41,589 nucleotides of DNA from a bacterium. GTDB taxonomy: Bacteria; Patescibacteriota; Minisyncoccia; UBA6257; GWB1-50-10. The position numbers were made by a program, and so were the translations under genes. The DNA lies in the NCBI GenBank assembly GCA_021814545.1, contig JAKAID010000001.1, positions 1 through 41,589 of the forward strand, in the 5' to 3' direction. The notes beneath the pieces are model-generated. The model saw only the letters and a program-made list of their open reading frames with translations. It searched no databases and was not told where the DNA came from. Of the stretch, positions 1 to 10,023 are shown piece after piece; position 1 is the first letter of the stretch, and the number at the start of each line of letters is the position of its first letter.

Positions 1-353
<353 letters not shown>

Positions 354-543
354 TTACATTTATCTACTACATAGTCCTTCGGGGCGACCGTAGCGGGTGA
401 TTCGACATGTTTCTTTTGAAATATGGTGCTGCTATAGGCAGCGAAGGTGTTGGCCGATAAACCTTATATGTCTCGGCTTGGTATCCAAAAAATACCATGG
501 GACAACTAAGAAAGTTCTGAATCTCAAACGTGGATAGCAAAAG

Positions 544-572
544 AATCTCCTTTACCATGGAGATTTTTTTGT
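544..572 (+). terminator. Rho-independent terminator after 16S trailer
   Basis: AATCTCC-TTTACCAT-GGAGATT followed by a T run. Confidence 0.8.
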
Positions 573-580
573 TTGTAGAG

Positions 581-595
581 TATACTAAAAAACAA
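581..595 (+). promoter_or_regulatory. TATACT -10 element 8 nt before ATG
   Basis: TATACT at 581-586, ATG at 595, no SD. Confidence 0.6.
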
Positions 596-984
596 TGGCA
601 GACCGAAAACGCGTACTTATTGTCGAGGACGAACCGCTCCTTGGTAATCTCTTAAAACAGCGGTTCGAGAGTGAAGGAGTCGAGGTGCTTTTGGCGCGCG
701 ATGGCGAGGAGGCCATCAATGTGTTGCGCGGGACAAGGCCCGACCTTATTTTGCTCGACATTATTTTGCCGAAAATATCCGGTTTTGAACTCTTAGAAAT
801 GATGCAGGCGGACCCGCAGATAGAGAAGGCGCCCGTTATCATCACCTCGAACCTTGGGCAGGATACGGACGTGCAGCGCGGGCAGACGCTTGGCGCGATC
901 GAATACTTCGTGAAAGCGAAAGTTTCTATCGAAGAGCTCGTGGAACACGTAAAATCGGTTCTTGCGGGGATGAATAGCGTATAA
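595..984 (+). CDS. Single-domain response regulator (CheY-like receiver)
   Basis: VLIVEDEP..., DLILLDIILP phospho-acceptor region, ...YFVKAKVS conserved Lys. Confidence 0.93.
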   Translation: MADRKRVLIVEDEPLLGNLLKQRFESEGVEVLLARDGEEAINVLRGTRPDLILLDIILPKISGFELLEMMQADPQIEKAPVIITSNLGQDTDVQRGQTLGAIEYFVKAKVSIEELVEHVKSVLAGMNSV

Positions 985-1097
985 TCGCGCAATGCGCATG
1001 GTGATTCATTGTGTTATCCACACCCTGCGTGGCAATGTTTTCGGCGGCGAGGTATACTAATATCAATAAAAATAAAGTCGTAAATCTAACACACACA

Positions 1098-1673
1098 ATG
1101 GATTCATTTAAGAAGGGTTTCACGCTTATCGAATTGCTTGTCGTCATCGCGATTCTCGCAGTGCTCGCTACGGTCATCGTCGTTATCATTAACCCGGCAG
1201 AGCTCCTGAGGCAGGCGCGTGATGCGACCCGTGTATCGGATATGGCAGCATTGAACAGCGCAGTAGCACTTTATTTGTCAGATGTGGCGACTCCCGGTCT
1301 TGGCGGCGCGAGCAATGCTGCGTGTAGCGTGTTGGCTTGCAAGATGACTTCTGCCACCATGACGTCCTCGTCGCCATTTTCTACCACCCCCGCTTGTTCT
1401 TCGGTAACCACGACAACACCCGATGGAACTGGTTGGGTTACTGTTGACTTTACGAAAATCTCATCTGGTTCGCCGCTCTCAAGGCTTCCACTTGATCCCG
1501 CGAATACCGGAACCTACATGTATGTGTATGGCTGTAATGGGTTGGGTTATAAGCTTGCAACCGCAATGGAGAGCACCAAGTACAGCAATCCAAACACCGG
1601 CGTAATGAGGAACACGTATGACGGTGGCACACGAGCGGATTTCTACGAAGTAGGGAACAGCCTTTCGCTCTAA
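1098..1673 (+). CDS. Type IV pilin-like protein
   Basis: Prepilin motif KKG|FTLIELLVVIAILAVLATVIV; start at 1098 inside the longer ORF. Confidence 0.9.
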   Translation: MDSFKKGFTLIELLVVIAILAVLATVIVVIINPAELLRQARDATRVSDMAALNSAVALYLSDVATPGLGGASNAACSVLACKMTSATMTSSSPFSTTPACSSVTTTTPDGTGWVTVDFTKISSGSPLSRLPLDPANTGTYMYVYGCNGLGYKLATAMESTKYSNPNTGVMRNTYDGGTRADFYEVGNSLSL

Positions 1674-1696
1674 TTTGAAGATAATCGTGACACGGC

Positions 1697-1724
1697 CCGC
1701 CTCTCCATCGAGAGGCGGTGTTTG
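1697..1724 (+). terminator. Terminator-like hairpin after pilin gene
   Basis: CCGCCTCTC-CATC-GAGAGGCGG followed by TGTTTGTT. Confidence 0.6.
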
Positions 1725-1748
1725 TTATACTGGAACTATACTTCGCTC

Positions 1749-3467
1749 ATGATTTCTTTTCCTCCGGAAAAACTGAAAGAGATACTGCTCCGCGCGGGGA
1801 TAGTGCCCGCTGATACCTTCAATGCGTTTCTCGCCGAGGCCCAGCGCAAGCAGCAGAATTTGAGCGATGTGCTTATCGCGCAGGGTGTCGTGAATAAAGA
1901 GTACCTCATGTCGCTCTTTGCACAGTATTTGGGCGTAGAGCGCGTGAATCTTGGCGTGACAAGGATTGATGAGGCGCTCCTGAAGCTCGTGCCCGAAGAT
2001 GTGGCGCGCCGCAAGAAGGTGGTGGTGTTCGGCAAAGAAGCCGATGGGCGGTTTAAGGTGGCGATGGATGACCCAAGCGACCTTGAGACCATAGATTTTT
2101 TGATGCTGAAGCTCGGCGGCTCCGTGAAGCCCTACCTTGCGACCGAGGATGACTTGAACCGCGGGTACATGCTCTACGGCAAGCAGCTCACGCAAGACTT
2201 TAAGACTATCATCGAGGAGAGCGTGCGCGAGTCGCTGCGCGCCCGAGCACGGGGAGGGGGAAGTGAAACCGAGGGGGAGGACCTTCCCATTGTTGCTATC
2301 GTTGACAACCTTGTTTCGTACGCCATCTCGTCCCGCGCATCCGATGTACATTTTGAAGTACTCGACGACGGCATTCTGGTGCGGTACCGCATCGACGGTA
2401 TTTTGCACGAGATAATCAGGATGCCTAAGGAAATCCACCCCGCGATAGTCGCGCGCGTGAAGATACTCTCGAGTCTTCGCGTTGACGAGCACACCCACCC
2501 GCAAGATGGCCGCTTCCGCTACAAGGTGGGCGGCGGAGTGGTCGACGTACGCGTTTCCGTCATCCCTACGTTTTATGGCGAGAAGATAGTGATGCGCCTT
2601 TTGACCGGCGCACAAAAACCGCTTTCGCTCGCCGACCTCGGATTTTACGAGGGAGACATTAAGGTGGTGGAGGCGGCGGTCAAAAAGACCTACGGTATGG
2701 TGCTCGCAACGGGTCCTACCGGTTCTGGTAAAACGACGACGCTCTATTCGCTACTCAATATGTTGAATAGGCCCGATGTGAATATCGTGACCATCGAGGA
2801 TCCTATCGAATACGACATGCGGTATGTGAACCAAATGCAGGTGAATGTTGCTGCGGGCATTACGTTCGCCGCAGGGTTGCGCTCCATTCTTCGCCAAGAT
2901 CCGAATATTGTTATGGTCGGTGAAATCCGCGATGAGGAGACCGCGAACATCGCGGTGCAGGCGGCGCTCACCGGCCATCTCGTGCTTTCAAGCTTGCACA
3001 CGAACGATGCGCCGACCGCGGTGCCGCGTTTTATCGATATGGGAGTGCCTCCGTTTCTCGTGTCCGCGGTATTGAACACCATTATTGCGCAGCGTCTGGT
3101 GCGCCGCATCCACATCGACTGCATTGAGTCCTACAAACCGGACCCTGCATATTTTTCCGCAATCCAGCGCGAACTTGAAGTGAGTGGCGCCGCCGCGGGC
3201 GCGGTGAAAATCCCCAAGACTTTCTATCGCGGGAAGGGGTGCAACGTGTGCGGTGGTACCGGCTTCTTGGGTCGTCTCGGCATCTATGAGGTGTTGAATG
3301 TTACCGAGGCAGTGCGCAAACTCATCATCAGCGAGAATTTCAGCCTCGATAACCTGCGCCGCATCGCGCGTGAGGAAGGGATGAGTACCATGTTCGAGGA
3401 CGGTCTTCGCAAGGTGGAGCGCGGCGTGACCACTATCGAGGAATTGCTGCGCGTGGTGCGCGAGTAG
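1749..3467 (+). CDS. pilB: Type IV pilus/type II secretion assembly ATPase (PilB/GspE family)
   Basis: Walker A GPTGSGKTTTLYSLL, EDPIEY, LRQDPNIVMVGEIRD, LVLSSLHTNDA, CxxC (CNVCGGTGF). Confidence 0.95.
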   Translation: MISFPPEKLKEILLRAGIVPADTFNAFLAEAQRKQQNLSDVLIAQGVVNKEYLMSLFAQYLGVERVNLGVTRIDEALLKLVPEDVARRKKVVVFGKEADGRFKVAMDDPSDLETIDFLMLKLGGSVKPYLATEDDLNRGYMLYGKQLTQDFKTIIEESVRESLRARARGGGSETEGEDLPIVAIVDNLVSYAISSRASDVHFEVLDDGILVRYRIDGILHEIIRMPKEIHPAIVARVKILSSLRVDEHTHPQDGRFRYKVGGGVVDVRVSVIPTFYGEKIVMRLLTGAQKPLSLADLGFYEGDIKVVEAAVKKTYGMVLATGPTGSGKTTTLYSLLNMLNRPDVNIVTIEDPIEYDMRYVNQMQVNVAAGITFAAGLRSILRQDPNIVMVGEIRDEETANIAVQAALTGHLVLSSLHTNDAPTAVPRFIDMGVPPFLVSAVLNTIIAQRLVRRIHIDCIESYKPDPAYFSAIQRELEVSGAAAGAVKIPKTFYRGKGCNVCGGTGFLGRLGIYEVLNVTEAVRKLIISENFSLDNLRRIAREEGMSTMFEDGLRKVERGVTTIEELLRVVRE

Positions 3468-3505
3468 GGAGGAAGGAAGAAATACGGTACAATTAATTCA
3501 CACGC

Positions 3506-4708
3506 ATGAAATTTCGTTTTATCGCATCGCAGGCAGATGGCCGCATCGTTGAGGGGGATATCGAGGCGCGGAGCGTTCAGGATGTGCTCTCCTACCTCGC
3601 GAAGAACGGGTTAAAACCCGTGAGCGTAAAGCCCATCGAAGAAAAGGGGAAGGCATCGCTTTTCGCGCCGAGTATTAGCATTACCGACCAGATATTCCTC
3701 ACGAAGTATCTCGCGCTCATGCTCCGCATCGGCACGGGGCTCCTTGAGGCGGTCAATATCCTTATTGCTGATTTTGATAAGCAGGCCATTCGCGACATTC
3801 TTTTTGAGGTGCGTGCCGCGCTTGAGGCGGGCCAGCCGTTCTACACGACGTTCGCGAAATATCCGAAGATATTCAGCAACGTGTACATCAATCTCGTGAA
3901 GGCGGGCGAGGCGTCCGGTAATTTGGAGAAAATTTTCGCTGATCTTACTGAAACTCTTACGAAACAAAAAGACCTCCGTGACCAATTGCGCGGGGCGCTT
4001 GTGTACCCCGTCCTTCTCCTCATCGGCTCCGTTCTTATCCTCGTGTTCCTCATTATGTTCGCCTTGCCGAAGATAGCGAACGTGTTCATGGAGGGCGGCT
4101 TCAACCCGCCCGCGTTCACGAAGGTGGTGTTCGCGGTCGGCTTTTTCTTCAACTCGTACGGCCTCTACATTCTTGGATTCTTCGCCGTGCTTGCGTTCAT
4201 CGCGCTCTGGCTCAATTCCACTTCGGCCACATTCCATAAGTTCCTTTCGAACATGGTTTCGGGGTTGCCGCTCGTGAAAACCGTGCTGAAGAAGATGGCG
4301 CTCCAGCGCTTTGCCTCAACGCTCGCCTCGCTCATCAAGGCGGGCATGCCGCTTACCGAAGCGCTTGAGATAACCGCGGGCGCGGTGGCGAACGAGGAGG
4401 CGCGTGCGGCCTTAGTGCGTATCTCGCGCGAGGGCCTTGCGAAGGGTCTCACGATAGGCGAAGCGTTCCGCAGGGAACCATTCTTTCCGCAGACGGTGAC
4501 GAACCTTGTCGCCATCTCGGAGCGAGCGGGGCACCTTGATGAGGTGCTTACGACGCTTAGCGAATTTTATACGAAAGAAATCGACTCGTCCGTCAAAGAG
4601 CTCGTCTCATTCCTTGAGCCGGCGCTCCTCCTGTTTATCGGCGTGGTCATCGGCGTCATCGCGCTCGCTATTATCGTCCCTATCTATCAGCTCACCACGC
4701 AGTTCTAA
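3506..4708 (+). CDS. pilC: Type IV pilus inner-membrane platform protein (PilC/GspF family)
   Basis: Two T2SSF domains; GTGLLEAVNIL, VKAGEASGNLE, LIKAGMPLTEALEIT; membrane segments. Confidence 0.94.
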   Translation: MKFRFIASQADGRIVEGDIEARSVQDVLSYLAKNGLKPVSVKPIEEKGKASLFAPSISITDQIFLTKYLALMLRIGTGLLEAVNILIADFDKQAIRDILFEVRAALEAGQPFYTTFAKYPKIFSNVYINLVKAGEASGNLEKIFADLTETLTKQKDLRDQLRGALVYPVLLLIGSVLILVFLIMFALPKIANVFMEGGFNPPAFTKVVFAVGFFFNSYGLYILGFFAVLAFIALWLNSTSATFHKFLSNMVSGLPLVKTVLKKMALQRFASTLASLIKAGMPLTEALEITAGAVANEEARAALVRISREGLAKGLTIGEAFRREPFFPQTVTNLVAISERAGHLDEVLTTLSEFYTKEIDSSVKELVSFLEPALLLFIGVVIGVIALAIIVPIYQLTTQF

Positions 4709-4712
4709 CGGG

Positions 4713-5834
4713 ATGAGGCGCATGTCCAACAATCGTTCCGGATTCACCCTTATCGAAATGCTCGTGGTCGTTGCGATGACCGCCATTTTCGCGACGATGG
4801 GTTTTGTGTTCCTGGGCTCGTATCGCGGCAGCCAGAACCTTAAGAAGACGCTTGATGAAGTTTCCTCTCTCGTTCAAGCGACGCAGAAGCGCTCGATTAC
4901 GCAGGATAACGGAAGCCAGTGGAACGTGCGCTTTTCAAATACCACAAGCTCGGGCAGTCAGTATCTCAGCTTTTCAGGCGCGAGTTTTAGCACTTCAAGC
5001 GTTGATCGCACCTATGGTCTTGCGCGCGGCATCATTTTCTCGAACCCGTTTTCGGGCTCAACATACGATGCGCTATTTACTCCCATTACGGGGGCGCTTC
5101 CTGAAAAAAAGATTATTTCGATGGTTGATGGAAGGGGCGACGGTCTCGTAGGCGATCTCATTTTGACCACGACGGGGCGCACGACCAAACGCAACGAGAA
5201 TGGGTTGGTGGGATATTGGCACCTTGATGAGGGAACGAGCACCGTTATCCATGATGCATCGGGAAGTGGCAACGATGGAAATCTTGCGATTGGCGCGGGC
5301 GGCACCCAAACCGTTCCTGCACAGGCATGGGCTAACGGAATTTCAGGCAGGGCGGGAGGCGCGCTCAGTTTTGATGGAACCGACGATTACATGCTGGGAC
5401 CAAACTCGAGTTCGGTGCAGCTCGCCAAAGGAACGGTAACCGCATGGATAAAAACTTCGAATGCGGGAGTGTCATACCGTGGCATTGTCGTGAAGCAGAA
5501 CGCGTACGGAATGTTCCTGAAGGATAATATTTTCATCATTTACGATTGGGGTGGAGGCGACAGAACCACCGGTATCAATCTCGGCGACGGTGCGTGGCAT
5601 CAGGTCGGCATGGTGTTCAACGTGGGCGTCACAGGCGGTACCACGCTTTACATCGACGGCGCGGCCGTTGCCACGACCACCATCACTTCCGCCTCGCAGA
5701 ACGTTGCCGTCGTGCTCGCTTCGGGGACGGCAGGCGTGTCGCAGAGCTTTTCCGGTCTTATTGACGAGGTTCGTATCTATAATCGCATGCTTTCCGCGGG
5801 CGAGATAGCGAGCGAATACAATGACCTTAAATAG
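4713..5834 (+). CDS. Pseudopilin fused to a LamG-like (concanavalin A-like) domain
   Basis: RSG|FTLIEMLVVVAMTAIFATMGF, then GLVGYWHLDEGTST...GALSFDGTDDY...GLIDEVRIYNRMLSAGEI. Start 4713 or 4722. Confidence 0.85.
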   Translation: MRRMSNNRSGFTLIEMLVVVAMTAIFATMGFVFLGSYRGSQNLKKTLDEVSSLVQATQKRSITQDNGSQWNVRFSNTTSSGSQYLSFSGASFSTSSVDRTYGLARGIIFSNPFSGSTYDALFTPITGALPEKKIISMVDGRGDGLVGDLILTTTGRTTKRNENGLVGYWHLDEGTSTVIHDASGSGNDGNLAIGAGGTQTVPAQAWANGISGRAGGALSFDGTDDYMLGPNSSSVQLAKGTVTAWIKTSNAGVSYRGIVVKQNAYGMFLKDNIFIIYDWGGGDRTTGINLGDGAWHQVGMVFNVGVTGGTTLYIDGAAVATTTITSASQNVAVVLASGTAGVSQSFSGLIDEVRIYNRMLSAGEIASEYNDLK

Positions 5835-5835
5835 G

Positions 5836-5917
5836 AATGTCCAATATCAAATGACTAATGACAAAAAGGGGAGGGGGCGCTTTCTTATTGGAAATTTGTC
5901 ATTTGAAATTTGTCATT
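5836..5917. repeat. Imperfect inverted repeat overlapping a pseudopilin N-terminus
   Basis: Left arm aatgtccaatatcaaatgactaatgac is close to the reverse complement of right arm aaatttgtcatttgaaatttgtcatt (5892-5917), which is itself a tandem of aaatttgtcatt. Confidence 0.7.
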
Positions 5918-7212
5918 CGCGCAGCGGTCAGTCTCTTATCGAGGTGGTAATAGGCCTTGCGATAGGCTCTATTCTTATCGGTGCTGCTGCATTCGCGATT
6001 TCCACGATGCTTCAGACGAATCTTGCGGCGCAGAAGGGCCAGGCAGCCGCAGCCCTTGCGCAGGAACTTCTCAATAAGGCAAAAGCATACGGTTCTGCGA
6101 ACTGGCAGAACCTGTACGGACTCTCAAAATCCTCGAGTACGCAGTATTTTTTGAATGCCTCAGGGACCGCCTACTTCGTGGTGCAGGGGAAAGAGGGAGT
6201 ACTTGATAATGATGTAACGAGTGGTATTTTCGGACAATGGAAGTTTGATGAGGATGCGGCAAGCACGAGTACTATCACCTACGACGCATCGGGAAACGGG
6301 AACTATGGCACACTTATCAGTAATCCCGTGCGCGCGACATCGACATGCAAATTGAGCAATTGCTTATCGTTTGATGGTACTAATTATGTTCAGATAGGGG
6401 GGCAGACCACGCTTGGTACCACGAATCAGCCTTACAGTATTTCTCTATGGTTTAAGGCGAATAGCGTTGCTGGTGGCGTTTTGTTGCATATGGCGGGCGC
6501 GGCAAACGGTCTTGGATGGTGTCTTCCTACCATGGGGTTCACTTCGACGGGCCAACTTTCGGTTCAAAATTGGAATAATGGTTCAGTGAGCGCTACCGCG
6601 GTTAATGTGACACCCACGGGACAGTGGATTAATGCGGTCGAGACATGGGATGCAACGGGTGGTTTGCAGCTTTATGCGAATGGCGCGCTTGCGGCAGCAA
6701 CCCCCATGGCCGGGTATACAGCCTCGGGCGCGTCTAATTACATTTGGCCCGCGTGGGGCGCGACGGCGCTCTGGTGCAGCACCGGACAGATAACGAAAGT
6801 AAATTTCAACGGCTCGATAGATGATGTGCGCGTCTATAATCGTGCGCTTTCTGCGGATGAGGTGCGGCAGCTCTGGAACAGTAATGTATTCACCCGCTAT
6901 TTTTACGTAGAAAATGTGTGCCGCACGAGCGATGCGTCGAGTTCTATTTCCGGTGTCGCGCCCTGCGGCGGCGGGTCGGGCGATGACCCTTCGACCCAAA
7001 AGGTGACATCAGTCGTGCAGTGGGTAACGGGGGCGGGGGCCGGCATCACGACGCTCTCCGACTATCTTACGCGCTGGAAGAACGTGATATTTTTACAGAA
7101 CGATTGGTCGGGCGGTCCGGGAGCGTCCGGCCCCGTGACAACGCCGGGGAATACCTTCGCTTCGTCCTCGGACGTGAATTATAGCAAGGGCATTCGTATC
7201 CAAGGGCTCTAA
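5851..7212 (+). CDS. Second pseudopilin fused to a LamG-like domain
   Basis: RSG|QSLIEVVIGLAIGSILIGAAAFAIS plus IFGQWKFDEDAASTST...SFDGTNYVQIGG...GSIDDVRVYNRALSADEVRQLWN. Start 5821 or 5851. Confidence 0.82.
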   Translation: MTNDKKGRGRFLIGNLSFEICHSRSGQSLIEVVIGLAIGSILIGAAAFAISTMLQTNLAAQKGQAAAALAQELLNKAKAYGSANWQNLYGLSKSSSTQYFLNASGTAYFVVQGKEGVLDNDVTSGIFGQWKFDEDAASTSTITYDASGNGNYGTLISNPVRATSTCKLSNCLSFDGTNYVQIGGQTTLGTTNQPYSISLWFKANSVAGGVLLHMAGAANGLGWCLPTMGFTSTGQLSVQNWNNGSVSATAVNVTPTGQWINAVETWDATGGLQLYANGALAAATPMAGYTASGASNYIWPAWGATALWCSTGQITKVNFNGSIDDVRVYNRALSADEVRQLWNSNVFTRYFYVENVCRTSDASSSISGVAPCGGGSGDDPSTQKVTSVVQWVTGAGAGITTLSDYLTRWKNVIFLQNDWSGGPGASGPVTTPGNTFASSSDVNYSKGIRIQGL

Positions 7213-7234
7213 AATTTCGTATACTAAAACAGAT

Positions 7235-7654
7235 ATGGTGCAGATAAAGAATTTCAGCGAATCGCTTGAAAAGGACCTCCAGCGCCTGAATGTCGAGATA
7301 GAGGCGCGCAAGCGTGAGGGGTCGCCCGTGCTGCTCACCGAGCGCGATATCGTGAAGCGTTCCTTTGAGCACATTTCCGAACGTACGTCCGCACCCGCGG
7401 GGATCGCCGCGCCGCACGCCGCCTCTCCCGTCCCTCCCGCGCGACAGAGCCCGTTGCCAAGCTATCTTCAAAAAGGGGACTACGCCGACGAGGTGCGCCG
7501 CGAGGTTACCCGGCTCGTCGAGTACGCATTCTCGGGAGGGCTCGCGGGCGCCATCAAAGAATCAAAGCGTCATTCTGCATTCGTGCAGGACGCATTCCAC
7601 GATGCGCTTGTCGACAAACTCCTGCCGGAACTTAAGCGCCGCGGCATGCTCTAA
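7235..7654 (+). CDS. Hypothetical protein, 139 aa
   Basis: ORF between the pilin locus and the ATPase; TATACT at 7220-7225 just upstream of the ATG. Confidence 0.75.
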   Translation: MVQIKNFSESLEKDLQRLNVEIEARKREGSPVLLTERDIVKRSFEHISERTSAPAGIAAPHAASPVPPARQSPLPSYLQKGDYADEVRREVTRLVEYAFSGGLAGAIKESKRHSAFVQDAFHDALVDKLLPELKRRGML

Positions 7655-7659
7655 CACTC

Positions 7660-10011
7660 ATGACCCTGCTCATTATTTTCATCTCGATATTCTTTGCAGT
7701 GCTCCTCGGCATTATTTCTTTTTTTGCCGCACGCGCGAATCTTCGTAAGCAACTCGCCGAGAGCCTGGATACTCGGCTGTTCCTTGTGCGTTTGCCGCTC
7801 GGTTCAAAGGAGGGGCGCGATCTCAAAAAAGAGATAGGAGCATCCGAGCAGCTTATGAGCGCGCTCGCGTCTTTCGGTAAGCCATTCTCGTTCGAGATAG
7901 CGGTACCCAATGTCGGCGAGGAGATTCATTTTTTCGTGTCGGTTCCCGGGAAGGCTGCGGGTGCCGTCGTGCGCCAGATACAGGCGCTTTGGAAAGATGC
8001 GAGCGTGAGCGAGGCGGAGGAATATAACATTTTCAATTATACCGGGACGACGGTGGGCGCGCTGTTGCGGCTTAAGGACCACTACTCGATTCCCGTGCGG
8101 ACGTACCAAAGCTTTGAGTCGGATACGCTCCTCCCCGTACTCGGAGGACTTACTCAGATAAATGCGGTGGGCGAGGGCTGCGCCATCCAATATGTGATAC
8201 GGTCGGCGGAACAAGAGAAGCGTTCCATACGGACCGCTATTTCCAATTTAAAAAAAGGAAAGAGCCTCAAGGAGGTTTTCCCCGGGAGTGACTCGACGTG
8301 GTCAGCGATAGAGAGGGCCATCGCACCGGGTGCGCCCAAGAAGGAGGGCGAGAAAATAATAGATGAGGAAGCGGTGCGGGCGCTCGAGGCGAAACTCGCG
8401 AAACCGCTTTTCCGGGTTAATGTGCGCGTTGTGGCGTCGGCGCCGAGCCAGTTCCAGGCAGAGGCTATCGCGGACGGTATTACGGCAGGCTTTTCGCAAT
8501 TCGCGGCGCCTGAGCGCAATGAGTTCCGCGTGGTGAAGCCGCGGCGACTTGCAGAGTTCGTACACGATTTTTCATACCGAGAGTTCCGTGAAGAAGACGC
8601 GATGGTGCTGAACGCTGAGGAGCTTGCGAGCGTCTTCCACTTCCCTACGCCTTTCACTGAGGTGCCGAAACTCAAATACCTTAAATCGAAAGAATCGCCG
8701 GCGCCCGTAGGCATGCCGAGCGCGGGGGTCCTTCTCGGATACAATCGCTACCGCAACGCGGAAACGCCGGTCCGGCTCTCGCGCGATGACCGTCGCCGCC
8801 ATGTGTACGTCATCGGGCAGACCGGCACGGGGAAATCGGTGTTCATCAACAATCTTGCGGGACAGGACGTTATCGGCAAAGAGGGCGTGTGCGTCATTGA
8901 CCCGAACGGCGACCTCTTCGAGGATATTGCGAAGCGTATTCCGCGTGAGCGCATACATGACGTGGTCATCTTTGACCCGAGCGACATCACGCAGCCTCTT
9001 GGGCTCAATATGCTCGAATATGACCCGCGCTATCCCGAGCAGAAAACACTCATCGTAAATGAGCTCCTTCAGATATTCGATACGCTCTACGATATGAAGG
9101 CGGCGGGCGGGCCCATGTTCGAGCAGTACGCGAGGAATGCGCTCCTCCTCCTTATGGACGACCCGTCGAACGGGTTTACCATTCTTGAAATTCCAAGGGT
9201 GCTCACCGATGCGTCATTCCGCAGGAAGTTGCTTGAGAAGTGCACCAACCTTCTCACCAAAGAGTTCTGGGAAAAGGAGGCGGAAAAGGCGGGGGGCGAG
9301 GCGGCGCTCGCAAACATTGCGCCCTACATCACTTCAAAGTTCAACACCTTCATCGCGAATGACTACACGCGCCCCATTCTCGCGCAGTCAAAGAATTCCA
9401 TCGATTTTCGGCAAATACTCGACGAAGGGAAAATTCTTCTCGTTAACCTGTCGAAGGGGCGCATTGGCGAGCTGAACGCCGGTTTGCTCGGTATGATAAT
9501 CGTAGGGAGACTCACCATCGCCGCGTTCTCGCGTGCAGATATTCCTGTGGAGAAGCGCCGCGATTTCTACCTCTATATCGATGAGTTCCAGAATTTTTCC
9601 ACTCCGTCCATCTCGACCATTCTTGCCGAGGCGCGCAAGTACCGCCTGTGCCTTACCGTCGCGCACCAGTTCATTGCTCAGCTCAAAGAGCCGATTAAGA
9701 ATGCGGTGTTCGGTAACGTGGGCAACATGGTCGCATTCCGCGTAGGGCCGGATGATGCAAAATTCCTTGTTTCGCAATTCGCGCCCGTGTTCAACGAGAA
9801 TGACATTATGAACATCGACAACTTGAACGCGCACGCAAAGATTCTTATCAATAATCAGGTTTCGCCGCCGTTCAACCTGTTCGTGCCGTTCCCCGAAAAA
9901 GGCGATGAGGCGATGCTCGAGGCGGTTCGCACAACCTCGCGCACGAAGTATGGGCGGCCGCTTGCGGAAGTCGAAGCGGAGATATATGCGCGCGTGAAAC
10001 GCATCGGGTGA
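7660..10011 (+). CDS. VirB4/HerA-like (DUF87-type) conjugation/T4SS-type ATPase
   Basis: Walker A YVIGQTGTGKSVFINNL, VIDPNGDLFEDI, Walker B FYLYIDEFQNF, AEARKYRLCLTVAHQF; N-terminal membrane helix. Confidence 0.88.
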   Translation: MTLLIIFISIFFAVLLGIISFFAARANLRKQLAESLDTRLFLVRLPLGSKEGRDLKKEIGASEQLMSALASFGKPFSFEIAVPNVGEEIHFFVSVPGKAAGAVVRQIQALWKDASVSEAEEYNIFNYTGTTVGALLRLKDHYSIPVRTYQSFESDTLLPVLGGLTQINAVGEGCAIQYVIRSAEQEKRSIRTAISNLKKGKSLKEVFPGSDSTWSAIERAIAPGAPKKEGEKIIDEEAVRALEAKLAKPLFRVNVRVVASAPSQFQAEAIADGITAGFSQFAAPERNEFRVVKPRRLAEFVHDFSYREFREEDAMVLNAEELASVFHFPTPFTEVPKLKYLKSKESPAPVGMPSAGVLLGYNRYRNAETPVRLSRDDRRRHVYVIGQTGTGKSVFINNLAGQDVIGKEGVCVIDPNGDLFEDIAKRIPRERIHDVVIFDPSDITQPLGLNMLEYDPRYPEQKTLIVNELLQIFDTLYDMKAAGGPMFEQYARNALLLLMDDPSNGFTILEIPRVLTDASFRRKLLEKCTNLLTKEFWEKEAEKAGGEAALANIAPYITSKFNTFIANDYTRPILAQSKNSIDFRQILDEGKILLVNLSKGRIGELNAGLLGMIIVGRLTIAAFSRADIPVEKRRDFYLYIDEFQNFSTPSISTILAEARKYRLCLTVAHQFIAQLKEPIKNAVFGNVGNMVAFRVGPDDAKFLVSQFAPVFNENDIMNIDNLNAHAKILINNQVSPPFNLFVPFPEKGDEAMLEAVRTTSRTKYGRPLAEVEAEIYARVKRIG

Positions 10012-10023
10012 ACCCCGTGGAGT

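Noticed and set aside
406-422. TGTTTCTTTTGAAATA as a second parS-like site
   Set aside because: Partial parS match, but lies in the 16S trailer with no conserved centre; likely chance.
3468-3480. GGGAGGAAGGAAG as SD for pilC
   Set aside because: Lies ~25 nt or more upstream of ATG 3506 and before the TACAAT -10 box, so probably not in the mRNA leader.
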